Source: CBDCIS01 sp965217565 (lineage in GTDB: Bacteria; Chloroflexota; Dehalococcoidia; Lucifugimonadales; CATOSD01). From it: DNA of 64,000 nucleotides. A program made the translations under genes and the position numbers. The notes under the pieces were generated by a model, which saw only the letters and a program-made list of their open reading frames with translations, was not told the origin of the DNA and did not search any database. Numbering within the stretch: the first letter of the stretch is position 1; every line of letters begins with the position of its first letter. Positions 39,036-47,999 of the stretch are shown here, one piece after another. The DNA lies in assembly GCA_965217565.1 (NCBI GenBank), contig CBDCIS010000002.1:186001-250000 (forward strand). The letters are read 5' to 3'.

Positions 39036-40160
39036 ATGGTGCTTGACTTCCAGACTATGACCACGAGGGAAGGATCGGACGTTGAAGAAGAGGTCATACC
39101 GGCCCCCGAGATCTCGATCGTCGAGGCCGATGACAGGTATGGTAGATTTGTCGTAGAACCGCTCGACCCGGGATTCGGCGTAACTATCGGCAATCCGTTG
39201 AGGCGCGCACTATACAACTCTTTGCAGGGCACTGCCGTTACCTGGGTCAAGATAGAGGGCGTGCTACACGAGTACGCCACCATTCCACACGTCAAAGAGG
39301 AGGTCTCGGAGTTTCTGCTCAACGTCAAGGGCATCCGGCTCCGTTCCGAGGTGGACAGGCAGGGCAAGCTGCGCCTCGAGGTGGCCGGCGAGGGCGAAGT
39401 GTGCGCCGGTGACATCATGGCGTCCTCGGACTTTGAGGTCGTCAACCCGGAGGAGCACCTGGCGACCCTCGATTCCGCCGAAGCGAAGTTGTCCGTCGAG
39501 TTTAACGTCGAGCGAGGGAAGGGCTACGTGCCCGCCGCGCTTGGCGAGGGTCAGCCGATAGGCGTTCTCCCGCTGGATGCCGTCTTTACGCCCATTCGAA
39601 AGGTAAACTACAACGTGGAAAAGACCAGGGTGGGTCAGAGGACGGACTTCGAGCGCCTGGTTCTGGAGATTTGGACCGACGGCTCTATAACGCCCCTGGA
39701 GGCTGTCAAGGAGGCATCCAGAACGCTGGTAAACCAATTTTTCCTGTTCGTCAACGTGGACAGGGCAGCCGACGATGGCGCCGAAAGGCCGTCCAGAGGC
39801 TCGCTCATACCGGCCGAGCGGTACCAGATTCCCGTTGAGCGACTCGGCCTGTCCTCACGTACCCTGAATTGCCTCAAGAGGGACGGGGTCAACGTTGTTG
39901 GGGAAGTGCTCGAAAGGACCCGGGAAGAGCTGCTCGCGATAAGAAACTTTGGCGAGAAGTCCTACAGCGAGCTCTTTGAGCGCCTGGGCGAGATGGACCT
40001 GCTGCCGTTGGAGTTGGACCAAGATGGCGCTCAGAATGGCGCCTCCGCTGATGAGCCAGCCGAAGTCTCTGAGGAGGCGGTCGCGGTGGTAGCCGAAGTC
40101 TCTGAGGAGGCGGTTGCGGTAGCAGCCGAAGCCGCCGAGGACGAACTCCAGAATGAATAA
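39036..40160 (+). CDS. rpoA: RNA polymerase subunit alpha with repeat-bearing C-terminal tail
   Basis: This 374-residue protein has an N-terminal dimerisation domain ('GFGVTIGNPLRRALYNSLQG', 'EGVLHEYATIPHVKEEVSEF') and a C-terminal domain that contacts UP-element DNA ('LGLSSRTLNCLKRDGVNVVG', 'RTREELLAIRNFGEKSYSEL'). After it comes an extra ~45-residue acidic tail with two copies of 'AEVSEEAVAVVAEVSEEAVA'-type 11-residue units, caused by a 33-bp direct DNA repeat near 40060-40125. The core is otherwise standard. Confidence 0.97.
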   Translation: MVLDFQTMTTREGSDVEEEVIPAPEISIVEADDRYGRFVVEPLDPGFGVTIGNPLRRALYNSLQGTAVTWVKIEGVLHEYATIPHVKEEVSEFLLNVKGIRLRSEVDRQGKLRLEVAGEGEVCAGDIMASSDFEVVNPEEHLATLDSAEAKLSVEFNVERGKGYVPAALGEGQPIGVLPLDAVFTPIRKVNYNVEKTRVGQRTDFERLVLEIWTDGSITPLEAVKEASRTLVNQFFLFVNVDRAADDGAERPSRGSLIPAERYQIPVERLGLSSRTLNCLKRDGVNVVGEVLERTREELLAIRNFGEKSYSELFERLGEMDLLPLELDQDGAQNGASADEPAEVSEEAVAVVAEVSEEAVAVAAEAAEDELQNE

Positions 40161-40172
40161 GGAGACCCCGAG

Positions 40173-40526
40173 ATGAGACATCACCTCTCTGGGAGAAAGT
40201 TGTCCCGTCCTACGGGACACCGAATGTTGATGCTGCGCGGCTTGGTGACCGACCTCGTACGTTACGAGGCCCTGCGCACTACTGACGCCAAGGCGCGTGA
40301 GATAAGGCGCATGGCCGAGAAGGTCATTACGATGTCCAAGAAGGGCACCCTTCACAGCCGCCGCCAAGCGCTGGCGCTCCTGACTGACGAGGCCGCGGTC
40401 AGGAAGCTGTTCGATGAGTTGGCCCCCAGGTACGAGGCTCGCAGAGGCGGATACACGAGGATGGTCAAGCTGGGCCCTCGCAAGGGCGACGCCGCCGAGA
40501 TGGCCCTCATCGAGTTGATGCCCTGA
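40173..40526 (+). CDS. rplQ: 50S ribosomal protein L17
   Basis: A 117-residue protein beginning 'MRHHLSGRKLSRPTGHRMLM' with 'LRTTDAKAREIRRMAEKVIT' and the C-terminal 'GGYTRMVKLGPRKGDAAEMA'. It follows rpoA by 12 bp, the usual order of the alpha operon. Confidence 0.97.
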   Translation: MRHHLSGRKLSRPTGHRMLMLRGLVTDLVRYEALRTTDAKAREIRRMAEKVITMSKKGTLHSRRQALALLTDEAAVRKLFDELAPRYEARRGGYTRMVKLGPRKGDAAEMALIELMP

Positions 40527-40623
40527 GCGCTTCTCAGGAGTGAGACTCTCTGCTATCGATACAGGTGCGCCAACATAGACCGCGGCAGGGCATAGTCGCC
40601 CTGGCCCGGCATTGGGTTATGGG

Positions 40624-41382
40624 ATGCGTGTGGCCCTTATAGTCGAATACGAAGGCGGCAATTACCATGGCTTCCAATACCAGTCCAATGCGCCGTCTAT
40701 ACAGGGAGAGCTCGAGGGGGCAATAGCAAGTTTCACAAGTGAAAAGGTTCGAGTGAAGGCGGCGGGCCGCACGGACGCCGGGGTTCACGCGAAAGGGCAG
40801 GTGGTGGCGTTCGACACGTCGTCCCGCCATTCCGCCGACGCCTTTGTGCAGGCGCTCAATTACTACTTGCCCGAGGAGATAGCGATAAAGGCCGCCTATT
40901 CCGTTGATAAGGGTTTCGACCCGCGGCGAGATGCCCTGAGCCGGACGTACAGGTACACAATACTAAATAGCGCTACCCGGTCGCCCCTGCTCAGAAAATC
41001 CGTCTGCCTGGTGCGGCAGCCGCTCGACGTAGGCAGGATGCGAACGGCGTCGAGGCTCCTGGAGGGCGTTCACGATTTCGCTCGATTCGCTGGGCCGTTG
41101 GCCGATGACGACGCGAGCACCGTGCGCAACATCTATGAGGCGTCCGTGAGCAAGTCGGGCCAGTTTGTAACATTCGACGTCAGAGGCAGCGCCTTCTTGC
41201 CGCATCAAGTAAGGCGGATGGCCGGTTCGCTAGTTGAAATTGGACGTGATAAACTCTCGTTGGACGAATTCAGAACGTTAATAGACGGGGAACGCGGAGA
41301 CGCGAGGATGCCCTCTCTGCCGCCGCAGGGATTGTGTCTTCTGGAAGTGAGTTATCCCGCCTTCCCTCCGAATCTGACTTAG
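40624..41382 (+). CDS. truA: tRNA pseudouridine synthase A
   Basis: This enzyme of ~252 residues makes pseudouridine at positions 38-40 of the anticodon arm. The catalytic Asp lies in 'AAGRTDAGVHAKGQVVAFDT'. 'PRRDALSRTYRYTILN' and 'GSAFLPHQVRRMAGSLVEIG' are further family blocks. ATG 40624 gives the canonical start 'MRVALIVEYEGGNYHGFQ'. A TTG 12 bp upstream is possible. Confidence 0.96.
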   Translation: MRVALIVEYEGGNYHGFQYQSNAPSIQGELEGAIASFTSEKVRVKAAGRTDAGVHAKGQVVAFDTSSRHSADAFVQALNYYLPEEIAIKAAYSVDKGFDPRRDALSRTYRYTILNSATRSPLLRKSVCLVRQPLDVGRMRTASRLLEGVHDFARFAGPLADDDASTVRNIYEASVSKSGQFVTFDVRGSAFLPHQVRRMAGSLVEIGRDKLSLDEFRTLIDGERGDARMPSLPPQGLCLLEVSYPAFPPNLT

Positions 41383-41468
41383 GTTGCGACTTATCCCTGG
41401 CCCCGTCGGTTCCCGCCATGGGAATCGGGGGGAGCGGGCGGGTCGTAACGGGAAAGGTCTTTACGCTA

Positions 41469-41918
41469 ATGGTAACCAGTGGCAAGACATACCAGACCAG
41501 GGCCTCGGACTTGAAGCCAGCCTGGCATGTTATAGACGCGGAAAACAAGACGCTGGGCAGGCTGTCTTCCGAGATAGCCGTCTTGCTCCAGGGCAAGCAC
41601 AGGTCTATCTATGTGCCTCACCTGAACACGGGCGACTTTGTCGTCGTGATCAACGCTGAGAAAGTGAGAGTAACCGGAAGGAAGCTCGAACAAAAGATGT
41701 ACTACCGTCATAGCGGTTATCATGGAGGTCTCAAGGAGCAGACCCTGAATCAGGTGCTCCGAAGGACGCCTACCAGGGTTATCCAGCACTCCGTCAAGGG
41801 CATGTTGCCCAAGAACGCGCTAGGCCGCAGGATGCTCTCCCGTCTCAAGCTGTATGCGGGGGACAAGCATCCCCACGAGGCCCAGGTGCGAGCAAGCCAG
41901 CGGGCTGAGGAGGCCTAG
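41469..41918 (+). CDS. rplM: 50S ribosomal protein L13
   Basis: A 149-residue assembly protein: 'WHVIDAENKTLGRLSSEIAV', 'LLQGKHRSIYVPHLNTGDFV', 'KMYYRHSGYHGGLKEQTLNQ' and 'VKGMLPKNALGRRMLSRLKL'. ATG 41469 gives the usual N terminus. The upstream in-frame codons overlap truA and are not conserved in character. Confidence 0.97.
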   Translation: MVTSGKTYQTRASDLKPAWHVIDAENKTLGRLSSEIAVLLQGKHRSIYVPHLNTGDFVVVINAEKVRVTGRKLEQKMYYRHSGYHGGLKEQTLNQVLRRTPTRVIQHSVKGMLPKNALGRRMLSRLKLYAGDKHPHEAQVRASQRAEEA

Positions 41919-42314
41919 TTGAACGAGCAACAGTACTACTATGGCATCGGCAGGCGCAAGACCTCCATTGCGCGGGTCAGGGTTTACATGGAGTCCGGCC
42001 CCATCTTGGTCAATGGCAAGCCAATGGAGGAGGTGTTCGCCTGGGACTCCTGGCAAAGGTTGGTCACGCAGCCCTTCGACTTGACCGGCAGCCGCGGCCA
42101 GTTCAGGGTCGTTGCCAAGGTGTTTGGCGGAGGGATTGTCAGCCAGGCCGGAGCGATGCGACATGGAATCTCCAGGGCGCTTTCAATTGCCGACCCGAAC
42201 ATGAGAACGCCATTGAAGAGGGCGGGCCTTCTCACTCGCGACGCCAGGGAGAAGGAGAGCAAGAAGTACGGCCTCAAGCGAGCCCGCAAGGCTCAGCAGT
42301 ACACGAAGCGATAG
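41919..42314 (+). CDS. rpsI: 30S ribosomal protein S9
   Basis: A 131-residue protein whose C-terminal Lys-Arg tail reaches the P-site tRNA ('LKRARKAQQYTKR'). 'YYYGIGRRKTSIARVRVYME', 'GGGIVSQAGAMRHGISRALS' and 'LLTRDAREKESKKYG' identify it. TTG start directly after the rplM stop. It ends the translation locus. Confidence 0.97.
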   Translation: MNEQQYYYGIGRRKTSIARVRVYMESGPILVNGKPMEEVFAWDSWQRLVTQPFDLTGSRGQFRVVAKVFGGGIVSQAGAMRHGISRALSIADPNMRTPLKRAGLLTRDAREKESKKYGLKRARKAQQYTKR

Positions 42315-42361
42315 CGCGGCCCCCTCGCGCCCGCGAGCTCTATCACGTATGAACCGGTTCT

Positions 42362-43102
42362 GTGATGACTACGGCAAGACAGTCTAGGCCACGCAAGGCG
42401 CGTGACTCCGAACACCGGCTCTCGATGGCCACCGAGAACTACCTGTTGTCGATCTTCCGGCTGGAAGAGCAGGGAGTCAGGGTAACCTCCACACAGCTGG
42501 CGGAGCATCTCAAGACGCTTCCGGTCGGCGAGGGAATGGGAACCTCTCTGCCATCCGTGGTCGGCATGGTGCGCCGCATGGTGCGAGAGGGACTTGTGAA
42601 GATTACGCCCACCAAGAACGTCGCCCTGACCAACGAGGGTCGTAAGTCGGCTGAGGGCATCGTCCGGCGGCATCGTCTGGCTGAGCGAATGGTTGTGGAC
42701 CTACTAGGTCTGGAGCTCCAGAAGTCCCACGTCGAGGCGCATCGACTCGAACACGCTATCTCTCCCGAACTGGAAGAGAAGATAGTAACCCGCCTGGGAA
42801 ACCCCACCACCTGCCCCTTCGGCCATCCCATACCGGGCAGCGGATACTACCCTCGCAGTCGCTCTACGACGCTCGACAAGGCGAAGCCTGGGCAGAGTCT
42901 GACGATAGACCGAATCCCGGAAGACGACCAGGCGCTGTTGGAGTATTTTGTCGAAAACGGGCTTGTGCCCGGGCAGGCGATAACGGTGAAAGAGGTCGCG
43001 GCGTCGAGGGGCGTCATCTCTCTGGTCTGCGATGGCAACGAGGTGGTCTTCAGCTACCTGGTGGCATCGTTGATAAGGGTGTACCCGGCCACCTCGAACT
43101 AG
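42362..43102 (+). CDS. DtxR/MntR-family metal-dependent regulator
   Basis: This 246-residue protein has an N-terminal winged helix ('MATENYLLSIFRLEEQGVRV', 'TSLPSVVGMVRRMVREGLVK'), then a dimerisation/metal domain ('RRHRLAERMVVDLLGLE', 'HRLEHAISPELEEKI', 'CPFGHPIPGSGY'). These give the Cys/Glu/His ligand set of iron- or manganese-dependent repressors. A C-terminal FeoA/SH3-like domain follows. Start is GTG 42362 or ATG 42365. It probably controls metal uptake. No target operon is adjacent. Its last 4 bp overlap the convergent actE gene. Confidence 0.9.
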   Translation: MMTTARQSRPRKARDSEHRLSMATENYLLSIFRLEEQGVRVTSTQLAEHLKTLPVGEGMGTSLPSVVGMVRRMVREGLVKITPTKNVALTNEGRKSAEGIVRRHRLAERMVVDLLGLELQKSHVEAHRLEHAISPELEEKIVTRLGNPTTCPFGHPIPGSGYYPRSRSTTLDKAKPGQSLTIDRIPEDDQALLEYFVENGLVPGQAITVKEVAASRGVISLVCDGNEVVFSYLVASLIRVYPATSN

Positions 43103-43806
43103 CGTCCGATCCTCGTTCGCAGGAACTGCACGAGCCGCCAGCGTTCATCCTCCGAGAGCAGACGCATGAACTCGGGCATCGGCGAGGTTGACTCCCGTCC
43201 CCGCAGCAAAGACGAGGACCCCTGCCGGCCGCCCAGGGAGATAAACGCGAACAACTCCCCGTCGGTGGAAGCGACGGTCGTCTCCGCATCGGTGAGGTTC
43301 GCGGGGAAGGGCGAAACGTTCCAAACGAGCGTGCCGTCCGCCCGGGTCAGCGTGGTGATGGGCCCGTCTCCCTGAAGACCCTGGCCGTGGCACACCGAAC
43401 AGTTGATGTCGTACAGCTGCTGAGCCTCCGCGTCGTTGTACGATTGCGCGGACTCCGCCGGAATCTCCAGGACGCCATACTCTTCTAGGCTGTCGTATCG
43501 CACCTCTTTGCCTGTTATCGGAACAGAGTCCGCGGGAGGAAGCAACCTCGGCCCTTCCTGGGACTTATAGGAGGGCTGATAGTGCATCTCGGTAAAGACC
43601 TGCACCGAATGCGCTCCAGACTCCGGGAAGGCGGGCAGCTTGAAGTTAACCGCGTCGCCAATAGAAGCGTCGCCAGTGTTATTGTTGTAGCAACCCGCGG
43701 CCGCCAAAGCGAGAAGGACCATTGTTGGCAACGCCAGCGTCCTGAGACGCGCCAGCAACCGGCTCGTCTTGAATGATCTTGCCGCGCAAACGTAGAACGC
43801 TGCCAT
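43099..43806 (-). CDS. actE: Alternative complex III subunit ActE, lipoprotein cytochrome c
   Basis: This 235-residue protein has a signal peptide with lipobox 'LALAAAGC' (Cys39) and one heme motif CSVCH, with an axial Met candidate in 'STSPMPEFMRLLSEDE'. The block 'GLQGDGPITTLTRADG' is typical of the Act monoheme subunit. It would pass electrons from the quinol-oxidising core to a periplasmic acceptor. ATG 43806 starts 5 bp after actD stops. An upstream ATG at 43854 would lie within actD. Confidence 0.9.
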   Translation of the reverse strand: MAAFYVCAARSFKTSRLLARLRTLALPTMVLLALAAAGCYNNNTGDASIGDAVNFKLPAFPESGAHSVQVFTEMHYQPSYKSQEGPRLLPPADSVPITGKEVRYDSLEEYGVLEIPAESAQSYNDAEAQQLYDINCSVCHGQGLQGDGPITTLTRADGTLVWNVSPFPANLTDAETTVASTDGELFAFISLGGRQGSSSLLRGRESTSPMPEFMRLLSEDERWRLVQFLRTRIGR

Positions 43807-43810
43807 CGCG

Positions 43811-44329
43811 CTAACTACTCTCCCATCCACGTTTGACCTCTTCCGCCCCGGCATTCCTCAATACATCCTCGGCCTGCCCGATTCTGCCCTCATCGACGGT
43901 CACGGTGATGCCGATGTAGCCCTCGGTTATCCTGGTGTCGTAGGCTCCCATGAACAGGCGTGGCAGCCTGGACTCGAATATGATGCCGACTATCGTGAAC
44001 AGGATGGCCCCAAGCATGGTGCCTTCGTACATGATGATTGCCATCGGAGGGATGCCCAGCACGGGCTTGCCGCCGGTCACCAGCGGGTAGGCTATCTGCG
44101 TGCCCGTCGTTAGGACGAGCCCGATGATGAAACCACACGCAGCTCCTATCAGAGGCCATCTGAACAGCTTGTGAACCGGCTCGGCCTCGCCGAACGTTCC
44201 CTCGGGGTAGGGCGTGCCGGTCAACACCTCATACTCGCTGACGCCATACCCTTCGCCACTCAACGCGTCCATAGCGTCGGCGGCGACGTCTTCGTCCGTG
44301 AATAGACCTATTACGCTACGCAATGCCAT
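43811..44329 (-). CDS. actD: Alternative complex III subunit ActD (DUF3341)
   Basis: This 172-residue protein begins 'MALRSVIGLFTDEDVAADAM', a ferredoxin-like sensor strand-helix unit. It has two membrane helices ('LFRWPLIGAACGFIIGLVLT' and 'MLGAILFTIVGIIFES') and ends in a second small alpha/beta domain. This is the standard shape of ActD. It overlaps nothing and is 9 bp from the NrfD-like gene upstream. It is a structural, non-redox membrane subunit. Confidence 0.92.
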   Translation of the reverse strand: MALRSVIGLFTDEDVAADAMDALSGEGYGVSEYEVLTGTPYPEGTFGEAEPVHKLFRWPLIGAACGFIIGLVLTTGTQIAYPLVTGGKPVLGIPPMAIIMYEGTMLGAILFTIVGIIFESRLPRLFMGAYDTRITEGYIGITVTVDEGRIGQAEDVLRNAGAEEVKRGWESS

Positions 44330-44338
44330 GACAGCGCC

Positions 44339-45718
44339 TCACTCTCGGATGCTGGCGGGAACAGTCCGCCTGCCGATCTTCACCTCGTCCCTGAAGACCA
44401 TGCCCTCTTTGATGTCGAACAGTGGGATTATCGGGAACACCTTGGCGAACACCAACATTCCCATGGCAACCCACGCGAAGGTTCCCGCGACCATCAGGAT
44501 CTCAATGAGACTCGGATGATACGAACCCCAGTTGAACTCTACAGGCGTCTTTCTGGCAACGCCCGGAATGATTATCAGGAATCGCTCCAGCCACATGCCC
44601 ACGTTTACCAACACGGTGGTAAAGAACATCAATGCCGGGCTGCGGCGCACACTCCTGAACAGCCACATTGGCACGGGTATGAAGTAAGCCGTCATCAGGA
44701 AGAGAAGGAATAGCCACATGTACGGCGGCTGGAACACTTGGAGTTCGCGCAGGACGATTTCGGGACGTTCCAGCGTGTACAGCGCGAATATCCACTCCAG
44801 GAAGAAGAAGAAGAACCATGTGGTCGCCACGATTATCAGCAGGCGGCCGATGGCGTCGAAGTGGTCCGGTCGAATGTAATCGCCCGCCTTGTACAGCCAC
44901 ACCATCAACGCCATGAGCATGGCTACCGCGGAGACGCCGGAGTGTATCGCGCCGATGATGAAGTAGGGCGCGAATATGGTCGAGTGCCAGCCGTCCACGC
45001 CAATCTGCACGGCGAAGTCCCACGAGACTATGCTGTGCACTGATACGAACACGGGCAGCACGAGGGCGGAAAGCAAGATTCCGGCGACCGTCTGCAACTT
45101 CCACTGCCGCGGCGTTCCTCGCCAGCCAAGACACAGGAATGAGTATATCGCGCGCACCCACTTGTTCACGGCCCTGTCGCGTATTATCGCGAGGTCGGGA
45201 AGCAGCGCGACGAAAACGAACAGCGTGCTCGCAGTCAGGTACGTCATGACCGCGCTGGGGTCCCAGATGAACGGGGAGCGGATGTTGATCCAAATGCCCC
45301 TGGCGAAGTCATAGGGAAACACCCAAAGCGCGGCGCGCCATGGCCTGCCAACGTGCACCAGCGGCGCCGCCATGAGAGCGGCCGTCAGAGAGAAGACCGT
45401 CATCACCTCGGCTGCGCGGGTAATCGGACGCCGCCACTCGGCTTGCGTCAGCCGCAGGATGGCTGAAATCATGATGCCGGCGTGGCTTATCCCGATCCAG
45501 AACACGAAGTTGGTCATGAAGAAGCCCCACATGACCGGACGGTTCAGGCCCGTAACTCCCACGCCCTTGTTCAGCATGAATCCGAACGCGCCTCCGGCGG
45601 TCATAAAGACCAGCAACAGGAACAAGACCGCGCCAAGCCACCACTTGGGCATGCCCAGCACCGGCGCGAGAAGGTCCCTGTTTATTTCCCTCTGGGTTCG
45701 TTGGAGGTGTTCCTGCAT
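44339..45718 (-). CDS. NrfD-like membrane subunit of alternative complex III (second copy)
   Basis: This 459-residue integral protein has about ten transmembrane helices ('LFLLLVFMTAGGAFGFMLNK', 'GVTGLNRPVMWGFFMTNFVF', 'GFVFWIGISHAGIMISAILR'-type helices) and the family feature 'NRPVMWGFFMTNFVFWIGIS'. It is paralogous to the preceding ActC. In characterised ACIII two NrfD-like subunits (ActC and ActF) form the quinol sites and the proton path. Which of the two this is cannot be decided from order alone, since here both lie between ActB and ActD. Confidence 0.9.
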   Translation of the reverse strand: MQEHLQRTQREINRDLLAPVLGMPKWWLGAVLFLLLVFMTAGGAFGFMLNKGVGVTGLNRPVMWGFFMTNFVFWIGISHAGIMISAILRLTQAEWRRPITRAAEVMTVFSLTAALMAAPLVHVGRPWRAALWVFPYDFARGIWINIRSPFIWDPSAVMTYLTASTLFVFVALLPDLAIIRDRAVNKWVRAIYSFLCLGWRGTPRQWKLQTVAGILLSALVLPVFVSVHSIVSWDFAVQIGVDGWHSTIFAPYFIIGAIHSGVSAVAMLMALMVWLYKAGDYIRPDHFDAIGRLLIIVATTWFFFFFLEWIFALYTLERPEIVLRELQVFQPPYMWLFLLFLMTAYFIPVPMWLFRSVRRSPALMFFTTVLVNVGMWLERFLIIIPGVARKTPVEFNWGSYHPSLIEILMVAGTFAWVAMGMLVFAKVFPIIPLFDIKEGMVFRDEVKIGRRTVPASIRE

Positions 45719-45834
45719 TCTGGCGTTCCTCTGATTGTGCCGCTAACCCACCCTCGTTTTGAGTCGCCTTCATGCGTGCTGGCGAGGGCGGCCAATCCGG
45801 ATGAATGTTTACTACGCTGTGTCGAGGACAAACG

Positions 45835-47256
45835 TCAGTCGCGTTTGCCCAGAATCTGCACCTCGGTTCGATGGAAGGGTTTGTGTACTCGGTAGAGCAG
45901 GATTTCGCGCTGCTCCCAGATGTTCACGACAGGAATTATCCTGGTCGCCAACAGGAAGATCAAAATCGAGCCCGCGATAGTCCCCACGACGATGAATATG
46001 TCCGCCACATCGGGAATGTTGGCCGCCATCGCCGAAACGTCCTCCAAGCGCATCTCATGCTTGTCAACGTGTGGGTCCCCGATGCCCGGCACGGTATAGG
46101 CTGCCACGTACACCCTGATACGGTCGAAGAACGCGCCCGCGAGAACCGCCACGGCGATGATGGTCGGCCCCCAGATGCTCTTGCGAAGCGGGTTCCAAAT
46201 CATCGTGAACAGCGGCGTAACGAAGCTGAGTATGAACGCGGCGAAGAACGCGGGCAGGTAGGGCCCCACCATCAGCAACTCGAGCGCCGCCTGCTCGCTT
46301 GGCTTTTTGCCGTACCACAGGACGATGAAGCTGGAGAACCAGAACCAGAACCAGAGCAGAGAGAGCGCGAACATCAGCTTCCCCAAGCCCCAGAACTGGT
46401 CGAGCGTGAAGTATTCCTTATAGCCGCCGAACTGCCGCAGGCAGAACATCGTCAGCACAATCGTGGCAGTCGCCGCCTGGAGCGCGTTTGCCGCCTGAGT
46501 CGCTGGATAGAGCGCGTCGATCCAGCCGGGCACCAGCGCTATGGCGAAGTCCACCGTTATCAAGAAGTGGACGAACACCAGCATCATGAAGTATAACGCG
46601 CCCAGAATGCCCATCCTGTGATAGAGCATGTTCCACTGCTGGGACGTGCCTATCCACCGGCCTGACAGTCGGCGGGCGCACCTCTGCCGCCAGCCGCTGG
46701 AGTTGTCCCTAACCAGCGCCAGGTCGGGCAGAGCCGACACCCAGAGCAACGCCAAGCCAACGAACACCAGCCCGGCGAGCGCGAGAGTCGCCCATATGTG
46801 CGGGGAATAGCTCGGTACCTCCCCGGGGTGGAAGAACCACAGCGTGCGCCGCCCGTCTTCCAGGCTGGGAAGCACCCAGAGCAGCGGTATGAATAGGATG
46901 AGGTTGAACAGCCCCACAATGGACCACAACTCCGCCGCGCGCGAAAGGGGACGACGCCAATGGGCCTTGGCTATCCTAGGAGCGATGGCCACCATCGGGG
47001 CAGCCTGCGCCGTCGTAAGGATGAAGACGAACATCGCGGCGTAGTATCCCCATACGGCCTTGTCGCTTACGCCATCCATCAAGCGCATGACGAAGCCTAC
47101 GATTCCGAGCACGAACAGGATGCCACATACCGCCACCACACGCCAAAACACCTCACCCGTCTTTTCGTGCCTTCGCAACAGATCGCCGGTCACTCCCGCG
47201 GGCGTAGCCAGAGCGGTGTGACCGTTGTGCGAGCCGTTTGCGTTGCTCTTAGCCAT
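45835..47256 (-). CDS. actC: Alternative complex III subunit ActC (NrfD-like)
   Basis: This 473-residue protein has ~10 transmembrane helices, with the start 'LRRHEKTGEVFWRVVAVCGI' and helices such as 'GYYAAMFVFILTTAQAAPMV'. It directly follows the ferredoxin subunit actB2 (8-bp overlap), as ActC does in known clusters. It binds menaquinol on the side next to the iron-sulfur subunit. The ~115-bp gap to the next gene carries no other feature. Confidence 0.92.
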   Translation of the reverse strand: MAKSNANGSHNGHTALATPAGVTGDLLRRHEKTGEVFWRVVAVCGILFVLGIVGFVMRLMDGVSDKAVWGYYAAMFVFILTTAQAAPMVAIAPRIAKAHWRRPLSRAAELWSIVGLFNLILFIPLLWVLPSLEDGRRTLWFFHPGEVPSYSPHIWATLALAGLVFVGLALLWVSALPDLALVRDNSSGWRQRCARRLSGRWIGTSQQWNMLYHRMGILGALYFMMLVFVHFLITVDFAIALVPGWIDALYPATQAANALQAATATIVLTMFCLRQFGGYKEYFTLDQFWGLGKLMFALSLLWFWFWFSSFIVLWYGKKPSEQAALELLMVGPYLPAFFAAFILSFVTPLFTMIWNPLRKSIWGPTIIAVAVLAGAFFDRIRVYVAAYTVPGIGDPHVDKHEMRLEDVSAMAANIPDVADIFIVVGTIAGSILIFLLATRIIPVVNIWEQREILLYRVHKPFHRTEVQILGKRD

Positions 47257-47986
47257 GTGAGACTTCCTCGGCGTGTTTATCTACTTTCTTCAAGTAAACC
47301 ACGCTGGGGTGCGTGCCGAGGCCCTCGAGCATGTGATAACCCCGGCCTTCCTCTGCCAGTTCTTTGTCCCGCATCTTGGAGACCTTGCTGTTAGGGTCGT
47401 TGAAGTCGCCAAACACCAGCGTCTCCGTTGGGCAGGAGTTGACGCAGGCGGGATTGAGCGCCCGGTTGCCGTCCTCGACCTCAGTGTCGTCTCGCTCACC
47501 CTCCCGCTTGGTGCGGCGTATTCGCTGGACGCAGAAGGTGCACTTTTCCATGATGCCCCGGCTGCGAACCGTAACATCCGGGTTAAGCTGATTCTTCAGG
47601 CTCTCCGGCCACGCCGGCTCCCAGAAGTTGAAGAAGCGGACATGGTAGGGGCAGTTGTTGGAGCAGAAGCGAGTGCCCACGCAACGGTTGTAGACCTGCA
47701 CGTTCAGACCCTCGGGATTGTGGTAGGTGGCGTAAACGGGGCAGACTGGCTCGCAAGGCGCGTCTCCGCAATGCTGGCAGAGCACGGGTATGAACCGCGC
47801 CTTCACGTCTGGGAACTCGCCCTCCCAGTAGCGTTCGACCCGAATCCACTCGATGGCCCGCCTCTGATTGAAGTGTTCCTCTTCGTTGATTGGGATGTTG
47901 TTCTCCGACTGACACGCCACGACGCAAGCCTGGCACCCTGTGCACTTATCTACGTCGATTACCATTCCCCAACTTTCGTTTGCCAT
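47249..47986 (-). CDS. actB: Alternative complex III ActB2: 4Fe-4S/3Fe-4S ferredoxin subunit
   Basis: This 245-residue protein has four cysteine clusters: 'CTGCQACVVACQSENN', 'CQHCGDAPCEPVCP', 'CVGTRFCSNNCPYHVRF' and 'CTFCVQRIRR...NPACVNSCP' (the last given as CTFCVQR and ACVNSCP). In the third cluster one Cys of the usual C-x2-C is Thr, giving three ligands, which fits the single 3Fe-4S cluster known for ActB. In many organisms this domain is fused to the molybdopterin-like part. Here it is a separate gene, 13 bp after it. Confidence 0.93.
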   Translation of the reverse strand: MANESWGMVIDVDKCTGCQACVVACQSENNIPINEEEHFNQRRAIEWIRVERYWEGEFPDVKARFIPVLCQHCGDAPCEPVCPVYATYHNPEGLNVQVYNRCVGTRFCSNNCPYHVRFFNFWEPAWPESLKNQLNPDVTVRSRGIMEKCTFCVQRIRRTKREGERDDTEVEDGNRALNPACVNSCPTETLVFGDFNDPNSKVSKMRDKELAEEGRGYHMLEGLGTHPSVVYLKKVDKHAEEVSHG

Positions 47987-47999
47987 AAGTCTACCTCTA